Of a stretch of DNA of 64,000 nucleotides, positions 8,251 through 18,000 are shown one piece after another. The stretch covers positions 62,001 through 126,000 of the forward strand of contig CAJNBT010000001.1 of NCBI GenBank assembly GCA_905221085.1, read 5' to 3'. Every line of letters starts with the position of its first letter. Position 1 is the stretch's first letter. The stretch comes from a bacterium. Lineage in GTDB: Bacteria; Bacillota; Bacilli; Lactobacillales; Streptococcaceae. The notes beneath the pieces were generated by a model. That model ran no database searches. It was not told the DNA's origin and saw nothing but the letters and a program-made list of their open reading frames with translations. A program made the translations under genes and the position numbers.

Positions 8251-9000
8251 TTATTCATCCACCTTTCTTAACCAAGATTTAATGGACAAGAAAGACAAAA
8301 CAAGTAAAGATAAACCTAGTACAACAATCGATAAGATAGCTGGCTGTTGAAGCACCACTCCTTCTCTGTTTCCTTCCCAGATTAAACTGTTAGCACTTGT
8401 TACTGGACTGATATTTGGACTCGTCCTTGCTAAAAAAAATGACACTAAAACATACATGACACCGACCAAATTCCCAACTATCTCCTTGCCTCTGACTTTT
8501 ATCATGACCAAAGCAACTAAAGGAAATACTCCCATGGGAATTAAGATACCACTACTCATACAAAGATAGAAGAATCTTAATAATAAAGACAAACTGACTG
8601 TCGAAGAAAAGCGGGATAGTAGTGCGAATAAGGAAACCGAAATAAAGGTGAATAACATGATACACAGAGCGTTGATTTCTATATACAAAATCTTAGCCCA
8701 GAATGTCTTCATTAGATTTGCTGAAGCGAGTTTCAAGTTGTTCATGATGCGATAGCGATATTCTACACCAAATGCCTGTATTGTATAGGAAACACAATAC
8801 AAAGGGAGAATCAAAAAGTTTAAATAAGACAAAGAAAATTTATAGACAAAGGGAAAGGAGTCAAACAAGCCTCTCGCATCATTTACATAATAACAGATGA
8901 GAGCTAGGTAGAGGGAAACAACACCATATACGACAAAATTCAGTTTTTGATGCCTTTGTTTGAGAAATTCAATCTTCACTAAATCAAGCAATTCCCTCAC
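8251..9000 (-). CDS. Lantibiotic-immunity-type ABC permease (LanE-like)
   Basis: A 249-residue membrane protein with about six transmembrane helices (first near residues 22-38, last near 221-242), typical of LanE/MutE or ABC-2 permeases. Its start overlaps the ATPase gene by 17 bases, indicating translational coupling. It is expected to form the heteromeric membrane channel with the 7522-8250 permease. Confidence 0.8.
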   Translation of the reverse strand: MRELLDLVKIEFLKQRHQKLNFVVYGVVSLYLALICYYVNDARGLFDSFPFVYKFSLSYLNFLILPLYCVSYTIQAFGVEYRYRIMNNLKLASANLMKTFWAKILYIEINALCIMLFTFISVSLFALLSRFSSTVSLSLLLRFFYLCMSSGILIPMGVFPLVALVMIKVRGKEIVGNLVGVMYVLVSFFLARTSPNISPVTSANSLIWEGNREGVVLQQPAILSIVVLGLSLLVLSFLSIKSWLRKVDE

Positions 9001-9919
9001 CTCCTGTTACCCGCTTAAAGTAATCCTCTAAACTTTCATTGTTTTTATAAGAATATTCTTTTAGAACTATTCCGTTATCTTTTAAGGAGTTAGATACGAC
9101 CGCAATATCAAAAGTAGATGATTCTCCCTGAAGTTCAAGTTCTATATCCGAAAGAATACTAATCTGTTCTTGCAGATTTATCCTGCAAAGTACTTCCTTA
9201 GCTTGAGAAGCATCCGAAACAATTAGGTGGATTTTCCTTTTCTCTGCACCATCTATTAATTCCTGCATAGTCTTTTCAGCCATAAGGTGGGTATCATGCA
9301 GTATCCCAACTCTATCTACAAGCTTTTCAAGTTCTGAAATAATGTGACTGGATATTAAAATCGAAATGCCATGATTGGTACTGAGTTCCTTTAGATAACG
9401 GCGCATTTCAAGGATACCAATAGGATCCAAACCATTTGTTGGTTCATCTAATATCAGAATTTTCGGCTGGTGCATAATAGCGTTAGCAATTGCCAACCGT
9501 TGCTTCATTCCTAGAGAATACTGTTTGAATAGTTTTTTATTTTCTCCATCTAATCCTACTACTTGTAAAGCTTGCTCTACTTGTTTTAGCGAAACTCCTC
9601 TCAATCTCGCAAAAATAGAAAGATTTTCAGGTCCCGTTAAATTAGGATAAAAAGAAGCACTGTCCAATACCACACCGATTTGAGATAGCAAGTCTTTAGA
9701 AAATTCACCCAACAGTTTTTCAGATAGAATATTCACTTCACCACTATCCATCGCTGTCAAGCCTAAAATAGCCTTGATAAATGTTGTCTTTCCAGCACCA
9801 TTTCTTCCTAGTAAGCCATAGATTTCTCCCTGTCTTAATGTAAAATCTATCCTATCTAAGACAATTTTCCCATCATAGGATTTTGATAAATTAAATGTCT
9901 GTATTACTGGATTTCTCAT
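8984..9919 (-). CDS. ABC transporter ATP-binding protein (LanF-like)
   Basis: ATPase of the transporter encoded by 7522-9919. Walker A GRNGAGKT lies at residues 38-45, with signature YSLGMKQRLAIA and Walker B ILILDEPTNGLDP, then a C-terminal region of about 100 residues typical of lantibiotic-immunity and drug-export ATPases. I choose the start at 9919 (MRNPVIQ), preceded by GGAGGAG, over the open-frame start at 9943. It is the first transporter gene downstream of the 10287-10254 promoter, with the broken peptide gene in between. Confidence 0.88.
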   Translation of the reverse strand: MRNPVIQTFNLSKSYDGKIVLDRIDFTLRQGEIYGLLGRNGAGKTTFIKAILGLTAMDSGEVNILSEKLLGEFSKDLLSQIGVVLDSASFYPNLTGPENLSIFARLRGVSLKQVEQALQVVGLDGENKKLFKQYSLGMKQRLAIANAIMHQPKILILDEPTNGLDPIGILEMRRYLKELSTNHGISILISSHIISELEKLVDRVGILHDTHLMAEKTMQELIDGAEKRKIHLIVSDASQAKEVLCRINLQEQISILSDIELELQGESSTFDIAVVSNSLKDNGIVLKEYSYKNNESLEDYFKRVTGGEGIA

Positions 9920-10002
9920 TTTAATTCTCCTCCGAACATTCATACACCAACATTAAGAGATATAATAGAGTATATCAAACTTATAAGCCCCCTTTAAGCT
10001 CT

Positions 10003-10230
10003 TCAATCTGTGACACGATCCATTGTATAAATGTTACTCCACAAAAAGTTTAACAAATCAATCCGCCAGTACAGATCAACACCACTAGTTGTTGCAGCTT
10101 GTTGTATAATTTTCGAGTCCCAGATATATTGTGATTGATTTACAGGTTCCCTAAAAAAAGAAACCGCTTCCAAATAATCCTAAAAAGGACATATCAAAAT
10201 GATTTTACGAAGCTTTACTAAAATACTCAT
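10003..10230 (-). pseudogene. Frameshifted small secreted-peptide gene next to the TPR regulator
   Basis: A good ribosome binding site (AGGTGG) precedes ATG at 10230. The frame gives MSILVKLRKIILICPF and stops. If a T5 run and a T7 run (plus-strand A7 at 10153-10159) are each shifted by one base, the reading continues to the stop at 10003-10005 as about 75 residues. Those would have a signal-peptide-like N-terminus (positive LRK, then a hydrophobic stretch), a hydrophilic middle and a C-terminus ending TMDRVTD. The composition and placement opposite a PlcR/TprA-like regulator suggest a Phr-type pro-peptide or small bacteriocin-like peptide that is now broken. No clean intact start exists for the second half. 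This is inference; the 16-residue product could also be the functional unit. Confidence 0.4.
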
Positions 10231-10253
10231 ATTAACCACCTTTTTCTTATCTT

Positions 10254-10292
10254 TACACTTGTAAGTGTACTACTTTAAATATTCTTTGTCAA
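10254..10292 (-). promoter_or_regulatory. Promoter of the peptide/ABC operon with a palindromic operator
   Basis: Minus strand: TTGACA -35 (10287-10292), a 17-base spacer, and TACACT -10 (10264-10269). An inverted repeat TACACTT-AC-AAGTGTA (10254-10269) covers the -10 exactly and is a likely binding site of the divergent regulator at 10421. Repression, with peptide-dependent relief, is the simplest reading. Confidence 0.7.
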
Positions 10293-10359
10293 CAAAAATT
10301 ATTCTTTTCGTCATCTTTTTTTTATTTTATTTCTTTATGACTATTTTTGTTTTAGAAAG

Positions 10360-10388
10360 TTGAAAAATAGAGATTAAAAGTATATAAT
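10360..10388 (+). promoter_or_regulatory. Promoter of the TPR regulator gene
   Basis: TTGAAA (10360-10365), a 17-base spacer and TATAAT (10383-10388), followed by AAAGAAGG about 10 bases before the ATG at 10421. It is divergent from the peptide/ABC promoter about 70 bases away. Confidence 0.7.
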
Positions 10389-10420
10389 TAATCGTAAATT
10401 TATTTAAAGAAGGTTTAAAG

Positions 10421-11281
10421 ATGAGCATATTATCTGATAAACTAAAAGCCAAGAGAAAAGAAAAAGGATTCTCACAAAAAACACTTTCTGAAGGAATTTG
10501 TGAGCAAAGCCAAATCAGCAAAATAGAACGTGGTAACTATATGCCTGCTGCTGATTTACTCTATAAACTTGCAAATCGGCTTCAAGTTCCCTTAGATTAT
10601 TTTTTCGATGAACAGATTGAATTGACTTCCAATATAGCACCGTTTAAGAAATTAGCAGAAAAATTACTTGAAGATCGTAATTACGAGGATTTAGAATACC
10701 TCTTAAACTTAGAAAAAGAAAAGTATCAGTATCTGTCTACTGAGGATGAATTTTATCTTCTATGGATTCAAGCGATTATCCTTTTCTACTTACATAGTTC
10801 CAAAGATGAAGCTATCGCCAGTCTAGAAAACGCTTTGCCAAAGCTTTCGGTCAGCTCATCTGTGTATCTTAAACTCCTCAATACTTTATCTAATTTTTAT
10901 TTTTCTGTAGGGCGTGATGCAGAATACGAAGAAAATAACTCACTTCTTATCAGTTTGTATCAGGAAAAAGATTTAAACCACCAAGAGTATTTATTTGGTT
11001 ATATTCGAGTTAAACATAATTTCGCCTATTATTTACACTCTAAAGGGAAGGAATTAGAAGCCGTCCAAGAAGCCTTAGAAACCATTGACTTTTGTAAACA
11101 AAAAGAGACCAGCTATCAGCTGGCGCCTCTTTTAACTATCGTTGCAAATGCCGGAAAAGATTTTTTAAAGCACGATGAAATTCTTGACTATTATTTACAG
11201 GCTCGTGATATCTGTAAAATATACGAGCACAAGCTCATGATGGCTAAGATTGATCATTTTTTGAAAGATAAGGATAGGTGA
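10421..11281 (+). CDS. XRE/TPR-type transcriptional regulator (PlcR/TprA-like)
   Basis: A 286-residue protein with an N-terminal XRE helix-turn-helix (residues about 6-60, KGFSQKTLSEGICEQSQISKIE) followed by helical TPR-like repeats to the C-terminus. This is the architecture of RRNPP peptide-sensing regulators such as PlcR and pneumococcal TprA. It is divergent from the broken peptide gene and the LanFEG transporter, with a palindrome over their -10. It is therefore predicted to control that operon in response to an imported peptide. Rgg-type regulators are an alternative, but the length and repeat pattern fit PlcR/TprA better. Confidence 0.8.
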   Translation: MSILSDKLKAKRKEKGFSQKTLSEGICEQSQISKIERGNYMPAADLLYKLANRLQVPLDYFFDEQIELTSNIAPFKKLAEKLLEDRNYEDLEYLLNLEKEKYQYLSTEDEFYLLWIQAIILFYLHSSKDEAIASLENALPKLSVSSSVYLKLLNTLSNFYFSVGRDAEYEENNSLLISLYQEKDLNHQEYLFGYIRVKHNFAYYLHSKGKELEAVQEALETIDFCKQKETSYQLAPLLTIVANAGKDFLKHDEILDYYLQARDICKIYEHKLMMAKIDHFLKDKDR

Positions 11282-11325
11282 CTTCAATCGTAATAAGTTA
11301 AAATTACCAATTAGCTAGAAACGTT

Positions 11326-11361
11326 AAAGTGGAGAGGAACTAATATAGTTTTCTCCACTTT
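11326..11361. terminator. Bidirectional terminator between convergent genes
   Basis: Stem AAAGTGGAGA (11326-11335) / TCTCCACTTT (11352-11361), with T-rich sequence on the right side and A-rich sequence on the left. It ends the plus-strand regulator gene and may serve the minus-strand side as well. Confidence 0.75.
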
Positions 11362-11363
11362 TG

Positions 11364-11654
11364 TTAATATCCCCTCTTCCATTTGTATCCCGCCAAACTT
11401 ACTAATACAAGTAAAACTAAATTAAAGATGATAAAGAAAGTCGTAAAACCAAATAATCCATTCTGTGCTAAATCTTCCGTGTAAAGTTCGGTCTCTGTAA
11501 AGAACAAATAAATTCCATAACCCTCAACGAAAAAAAGAAAACTGACAAAACCAATAAGGAAAAGTCCACTGGCAATAAGAAAGAGTCTCCATAAAAGAAT
11601 GAGAATTCCTCCTACTGCTAAAAAAATTACTGGGACAAGGAGTAAATCATTCAT
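11364..11654 (-). CDS. Small ICE membrane protein (DUF5966-like)
   Basis: A 96-residue protein with two or three hydrophobic segments (residues about 5-35 and 65-90). The start at 11654 (MNDLLLV) has AAAGGAG in front; the open frame to 11675 lacks a comparable site. I recall similar small membrane proteins (possibly DUF5966) at this place in streptococcal ICEs. The protein at 7253-7525 is a paralogue, so the ABC cassette lies between two copies. The function is unknown. Confidence 0.7.
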   Translation of the reverse strand: MNDLLLVPVIFLAVGGILILLWRLFLIASGLFLIGFVSFLFFVEGYGIYLFFTETELYTEDLAQNGLFGFTTFFIIFNLVLLVLVSLAGYKWKRGY

Positions 11655-11667
11655 GACTTTCTCCTTT

Positions 11668-11952
11668 CTAGTCAATCAATTGACGATAATGGGTGGCAAG
11701 AGAGGAATCAAACTTTTCTAATTTTTGAACTAAGTCCAAATACTCCTCCTTTTCATGTTCTTCAAAGTCCACACCTAGATGATTCTGAAGAGAGATTTCC
11801 AATTGGCTAGTGAGTTCTCGTATAGAAAAGCTGTAATCGCCTGTCACTTCCTCATAATGTTCCTTTAATTCCTTGTAGGTTTGGTATTCTTCAGGTGTTT
11901 GAAATCCCTGTACCAAAGCCTCTTCTAATTGATAATAGGTATCTTCCATCAT
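11668..11952 (-). CDS. Small acidic ICE protein (DUF5962-like)
   Basis: A 94-residue, glutamate-rich cytosolic protein predicted to be mostly helical (MEDTYYQLEEALVQGF...). It sits between the giant methylase-helicase gene and the small membrane protein gene, as I recall for Tn5252-family elements (possibly DUF5962). There are two adjacent ATG codons (11952 and 11949). No catalytic motif is seen and the function is unknown. Confidence 0.7.
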   Translation of the reverse strand: MMEDTYYQLEEALVQGFQTPEEYQTYKELKEHYEEVTGDYSFSIRELTSQLEISLQNHLGVDFEEHEKEEYLDLVQKLEKFDSSLATHYRQLID

Positions 11953-12026
11953 AATCGTTACCTCGTTTCTTTCTATCTTTATTTTACCGCGCTTTTCTTT
12001 TCTTGTCCGCTATTTGTATCTATTTT

Positions 12027-15000
12027 TTAATCTAATTCAAAAGAAAGTTGTTCTTGCTTTTCGTTTCCTTTTTCGTGGAATTGTCTTAAAGCTTGATCTA
12101 TAATATCTAAATCCGTTTCTGTTTCAATCAATGGCGCGAGTACATCGTATTCGGCCTTTTTTGTTTGATAATCCTCTTCTTTTGGAAAATTTTTCTCAAT
12201 TTCTACCTTAGCAGTAGTCCATTTATCCTTTAATTCATCCAATAAGTTCTGAGTTTTCACTTGGTCCTCTTTAATGTGATCAATCGTATGCTGAAGCCTT
12301 TGAATGGTTCCCAAAGGAGAATACAAATCTAAACTGACAGAATATTGATTTTCTCCTACAATCTTAACAGAGAAGGTTTCAGGAAGAGGTTGATTTGTTG
12401 GAAGACTAAGCATTTTAATGTCAAATCCTCGATAACTTGCTAAGGTACGAAATTCTTTGCTGTCAGATTGATTATGACGGATAAGACGGTGTAGGGATTC
12501 CCCTGCTTCAGCTCGTTGATCAAAAGCTTGCTTGCCTATCGTCATAGAAAATGCCTGGTCTTTCGACATTTCAGACTGTTGAATGTCGCCTTCATACTTG
12601 CTTAATCGTTTCTCAAGAATGGGCATATTTTCTTCACAGTAAGAGATTGTATGACGATAGTGATCCTTGCTGCGTTGAAAGGCGCGTCTTTGATTTTCTA
12701 ATAGGGTCAGATCATTCTCTAGTTCCATCTTATATTTGAGATAAGGATTACCTGTTGCTAATGCCTTAAAATCAGAAGCTGTCATGGTCTGCTCATCAAT
12801 ATCTTCTGCAGCACGAATCGGCTCCTTAGAAGTCATAATCTGCTTAATATAACGGAGTTTGTTCTCCTGAGTTGCCCATAGATAATTATCAAATGAACCT
12901 TTGGTAATGTAGTGGTAAATATCCACTTCCTTATTTTCATTTCCTTGTCGGATAATACGTCCATTGCGTTGCTGGATGTCACTTGGTCTCCACGGAACAT
13001 CCAAGTGATGAACTGCTTTCATCTTGCTCTGAACATTTAAACCTGTTCCTCCTTTTTCAGTTGAGGCAAGGAGAATCCGCACCTCTCCTGCATTGACCTT
13101 TCGAGACAAACTATTCTTCTTTTCATCACTATTGGCATCATGTACAAAGGCAATTTCCTTACTAGGGATTCCTCTATCAACTAATAAAGCCTTTATTTCA
13201 GAATAGACATCAAAGCCATTATCCTTTTTCTTAGGTGTGCCAATATCTGAAAAAATCATCTGAGTAGCCTTATTTTCCATTCCCTCACGATAAATTCTTT
13301 CAACATTATCAACTACCTGAAGCAGTTTATGATTGTCTGCTAGACTATAGCTAGAGTCCAATAAACGCATATCAATAGCTAGTTTCCGTGCCTCACCTGT
13401 TATCTTTAACATGTTATCTTGGCTCGGATCAACTGTTCCACATTTGACCATATCTGACCTCATAACTAATTCTTCTAAATAGAGTTTCTGGTTTTCAGTT
13501 AACTCACTCTCAATAGGGATAATATGAGCTTCTGGAACAGGTAAATCCAACATATCTTGTGTTTGAATGTCGGCTGTTTCTTTATAGATTTTCATCAACT
13601 CAGGTAGATTGACAAACTTTTTAAATCGTTTCTTAGGTTGGTACTTATCCCCTGTAGGAGCTAATTCCATAGAGTTTTGAATTTCTCCAAAAGCACCTAC
13701 CCAAGAGTCAAAATAATCAACTTTATAGCGTTTTAAGATATCGGGTTGAATGTAGTTCATCATAGTATATAACTCACTAATAGAATTGGAAACAGGTGTT
13801 CCTGTCGCAAAAACAATATTCTTAAAATCATGTTCTTCCTGAATCTGTCGAACCTTCATTTCCATATCCACGTTCTTCTTAGACGTTGTATTGGTAATCC
13901 CTGCTACATTCCCAAGTCCAGTAATTGGACGAATATTTTTAAAGTGATGTGCTTCATCCACAAAGAGAAAATCAATTCCTAAGTTCTCAAAATCAATAAA
14001 ACTATCACGATTAAAGCGTTGGAGTTCTTCCAATTGTTTCTCTAGACCACTTATTGATTGCTCTGCTTCTTTAACGGTATACTTATTTTCAGAATGTGTT
14101 TTAATCTCTCGTAGTTCATTGAGTTTATCCTCTATATAGTTCATCTGTCTTTCCTTACTGACAGGGATTTTTTCAAATTGAGAATCCCCAATGACAATGG
14201 CATCGTAATCTCCTGTAATAATACGTGACACAAATTGTTTTCTTCTCGCCTTCACAAAATCTTTCTTAGTGGTCACAAATACCTTTTTAGTAGGGAAAAA
14301 TTTCATGATTTCTTGGCCAAATTGAGCAGACAAACTAGAAGGTACTACATACAAGGGCTTATGAACCATCCCCAACTCCTTTAATTTAAACCCAGCACCA
14401 AGCATGGTCAAGGTCTTTCCTGAACCTACCTCATGAGCTAATAAGGCTCTTTTTTCTTCTACGATTCTTTGAATGGCATTCTCTTGGTGAGGACGAAGAC
14501 TGATGTTTTGTGCCAAGCCATCAATAACTAAATGGCTACCGTCATACTCTCGACTAACCGTTCGATTATAAAGACGATTATAACTTTCTTCAATGACTTG
14601 TTGGACTTCTGGATACCGTGAGACAAATTCTTGAAATAGCTCTTGTAAATGCTGCTCTTTTGCTCTTAGAACAGAGGTTTTTTCCAAATCTGTGATGGTC
14701 TTTTTCTTTTCTCCTTCCGTAATAGTCATAGTAATCGTCGGTTGGTTCGAATTAAGTAAATTCTCAAAAATCTTTCTTCCTGTATCATAACGTGACCCAC
14801 TGACTCCAAGACTACTATCTTTGGCACTTGGATAGCGATAAGCAAATGATGTCCTTAAATGAACCTGCCCATCAACAGGATTCACTTCAATGACTTGTTC
14901 AACATCAGGCGAAGACAATTCAAATTCACGATTGGTAAAACATTCAAAGGCAAATTTACCATAAACGGATTGAGGGATCCAACGTGACCCTATTTTGAAC

Positions 15001-18000
15001 TCAATATCTGCCAGATGAATCCGTGGAGGGCGAACAGATTCTAACAAATCTAAAGCGTGGTTCCAATCATATTCTTGGTTGTTTTCCTCCACTAATAGTT
15101 GAACTACTTCTATCTTGTTGAGAATATCTCCTGATAAAAACTGGTTCTTAGAAAGATATTTTCTTTCTCCTCTTAAATAGCTTTCTGGATCCATTAAAAT
15201 CTGGTCACCTAACTCATCTAAAATAGCAGCTTGGCTATGTTCGGGATAAATGGATACCATATAGTCTAAATCAACCCCTCTACCATCCGATAAACTAGAG
15301 TTTAAGGCATCTAGAGCAGTTGAAACTCTTGCAATCACTCTCTCTGGCCTAACCAATGCTTTCTCAAAGGCTAAAGATTTTTTATATTTTACTTTCTGAT
15401 CTTTAGAATCAATGTATTCATCTTCTAAACTTGCTAGTAAAGAATACTTATCGTCACTATCAAATAAGTTCCGATTAACGGAGGCATTCAAGTATCCAAA
15501 TTGACTTACAAAGCGGTCATAGTCACGATTGAGTTTACTAAGTAATACCTGAAAATCTGTCCGACTATAATCTTGATGACGTTGAATTTCAATTAAGGAT
15601 TGATAGGTCTCTCTCAAATCAACCATGCCCTTAATGCGACCAATATCCTTATCCGATAAGGGACTTTCATAAAAGACAGTTTTTTTGAACAGTCCCTTAT
15701 ATTTCCCTCTTTTACTCGCTTCTTCTGACTTGTAAACATCTAGTGCTTCCTCATCTGTCAAATGAAGTTGCACAAATCGATCTATTTTATGTTCAGACAA
15801 AGAACTGTCCCAGGCTTTAAAATCTCCCTTCTCGTCTACATAGTAACTAATTTCGTCTACTTTTGAACTTTTCCGAATGCCATGCGTATCTCGGTAATAA
15901 ATTTGATTTTCCTCGTATCCAAAAGAATAGAGCGCTAAGTCCTCACGTATACGACTTGGGATAGAATTATCCACTTCTTCTTGGATAAAAACAGGTGCTT
16001 TTAAAGAATTGTCAATTTGTTTAGGTGCTTCCACATTCTCTAATGATTTCATTATGTCAGTAGCTAATGTTTCTGATACCCCCTTAACATTGAGAGTTCC
16101 TCCATTAAAATTACGTACTTCATATTCACCCAAAACTTGTGTATTGTATTTCCCATCAAAATAAGGATTGATCCAGACACGCTTATCCTCCTCAAAGAGA
16201 ATAGAACCACTAAAAACAAGTTCCTCTTCATTAAGATTCTTTGCTTGATCCTTTTGAAAGAAGAGGAGATCTGTGGTCACTCGAGTACCTGCAATCTTTT
16301 TAAAAGCCGTATCCGGCAAACGAACTCCCCCTAAAAAATGAGTGTTGGATTTAATCTCTTGTAAGACATTATCTGTCCGCTTATCCATTGTTCCAATAGA
16401 TGAGATAATCGACACTTGTCCTCCGTCTCTTACTAAATCAAGTGAGTGTTTGACAAAGTAATCATGAATCATGTAAGGTTTATCATAGTTTTTATCGGCA
16501 ATGCGAAAATTTCCAAAAGGAACATTCGTTAAGACTAAATCAAAACTATTATTTTGATAGGGCACTTCTTCAAATCCTCGCACTTCAATATGGGTATTGG
16601 GGTGGAGTTGTTTTGCGATTGCGCCTGTCACACTGTCTAATTCAACCCCATAGAGTTCTGATTTCTCTCGTATACTTCTAGGCATAGCCGCAAAGAAGTT
16701 CCCAGTCCCCATAGAAGGATCTAATATCCTTCCTCCCTCAAAACCATCATCCAGTAACTTTTGCCAAATCTGGCGAATAATCATTGGGTCTGTATAATAG
16801 GCTGTGAGAGAACTTTGTTTCATGGTCGAGTATTCTGATTTACTTACTAAGCTCTTAAGAGTTAAACGTTCTGTTTCATACTTTGGATTGAGTTCATCGA
16901 AAAATTCATTGGCAAGACCACCCCAACCGACATACTTGGCTAGTAGTTCTTGTTCTTCTGGATTCGCTTGTCGTCCCTCTTTTTCTAATCTTTTAACAAG
17001 ATCAATTGCGGCGATATTCGTTTCAATTTTTTCTCGATTTGTCTTAGGGTAAAAGTCCTCTAAATCATCTGGAAAATCAAAATCTTGAACAGGGACATCC
17101 GTCTCTTTTATACCTGAAATTAAAGGTTTTGTTTCCTTGTCCTTATCCTTTTCATTTTCATTTTCTTCTTCCAGATAGGAAAACAAATCTATTTCCTGAC
17201 TTTTACTTGATGAATCAATCTCAATCTCTGAATCTTCTTTTTCAAGTTCTACGAGAGACAATACTTGTTCAATCTCTTCCAAACTGTTCAAGTATAAGAT
17301 AGGATTCTCTTCAAATAACTGGTTGGAATCATTGAATAACTCTAGGCGAACTAAGTCATTTAACTGTGCATTTTCAATCGAAACCAACTGAAATACTTGT
17401 CCTTTATAACTTACTTGTGAACCGATTGGATATTCCCTCAAAGCTTCTTCTACAATTTTATCTACTTTAGATAGGGAATGAACTTCCACATTTTCTTCTA
17501 CCTGAACAATATTATCTAAAGGTAAGACTGCTTCCTCTACTTGCTTAGACTTTTCTCTTATAGCCTTTACTTCATCAAAATGCGTAATAATCTTCAGCTT
17601 TTGTGTCAGTGGGAGTTGTTTGTAGTTTTCTTCATGATGGACAAGATCCGTAACGGTATCTAAAGTAGCCATCAATTCTGAACCCAAATAGGCTAGAACA
17701 TCTCCTTCTTTTTCTTCAAAATGAATATCAAGAACCTCTTTTTTTAGTTCTTTAGAATCAACCATTAGAAGAAACTCCTCTATATCTCTACTAATGCGGT
17801 CAGATAGATTATTCGCAACCCGATAGACATTGACTAAATTGACATCCTGATTCTGATGAAATACAAGCTCACTTAATGGTATTAGCTTTTCTTTTTCAGA
17901 TTGGATGTAAAATCGAGTGGAAAGATTATAGGTTGCGACTTCTAGCACCAAGTTTTTCTCAAAATTACTTAATTGAGATAATTTACTTAGACCTGCTTGT

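Noticed and set aside
7253..9919. Complete lantibiotic biosynthesis cluster
   Set aside because: Only transporter and regulator genes are present. There are no LanM/LanBC-type modification genes and no intact precursor.
10151..10192. Separate 13-residue peptide gene starting at 10192
   Set aside because: No ribosome site of its own; it reads better as the middle of a frameshifted gene starting at 10230.
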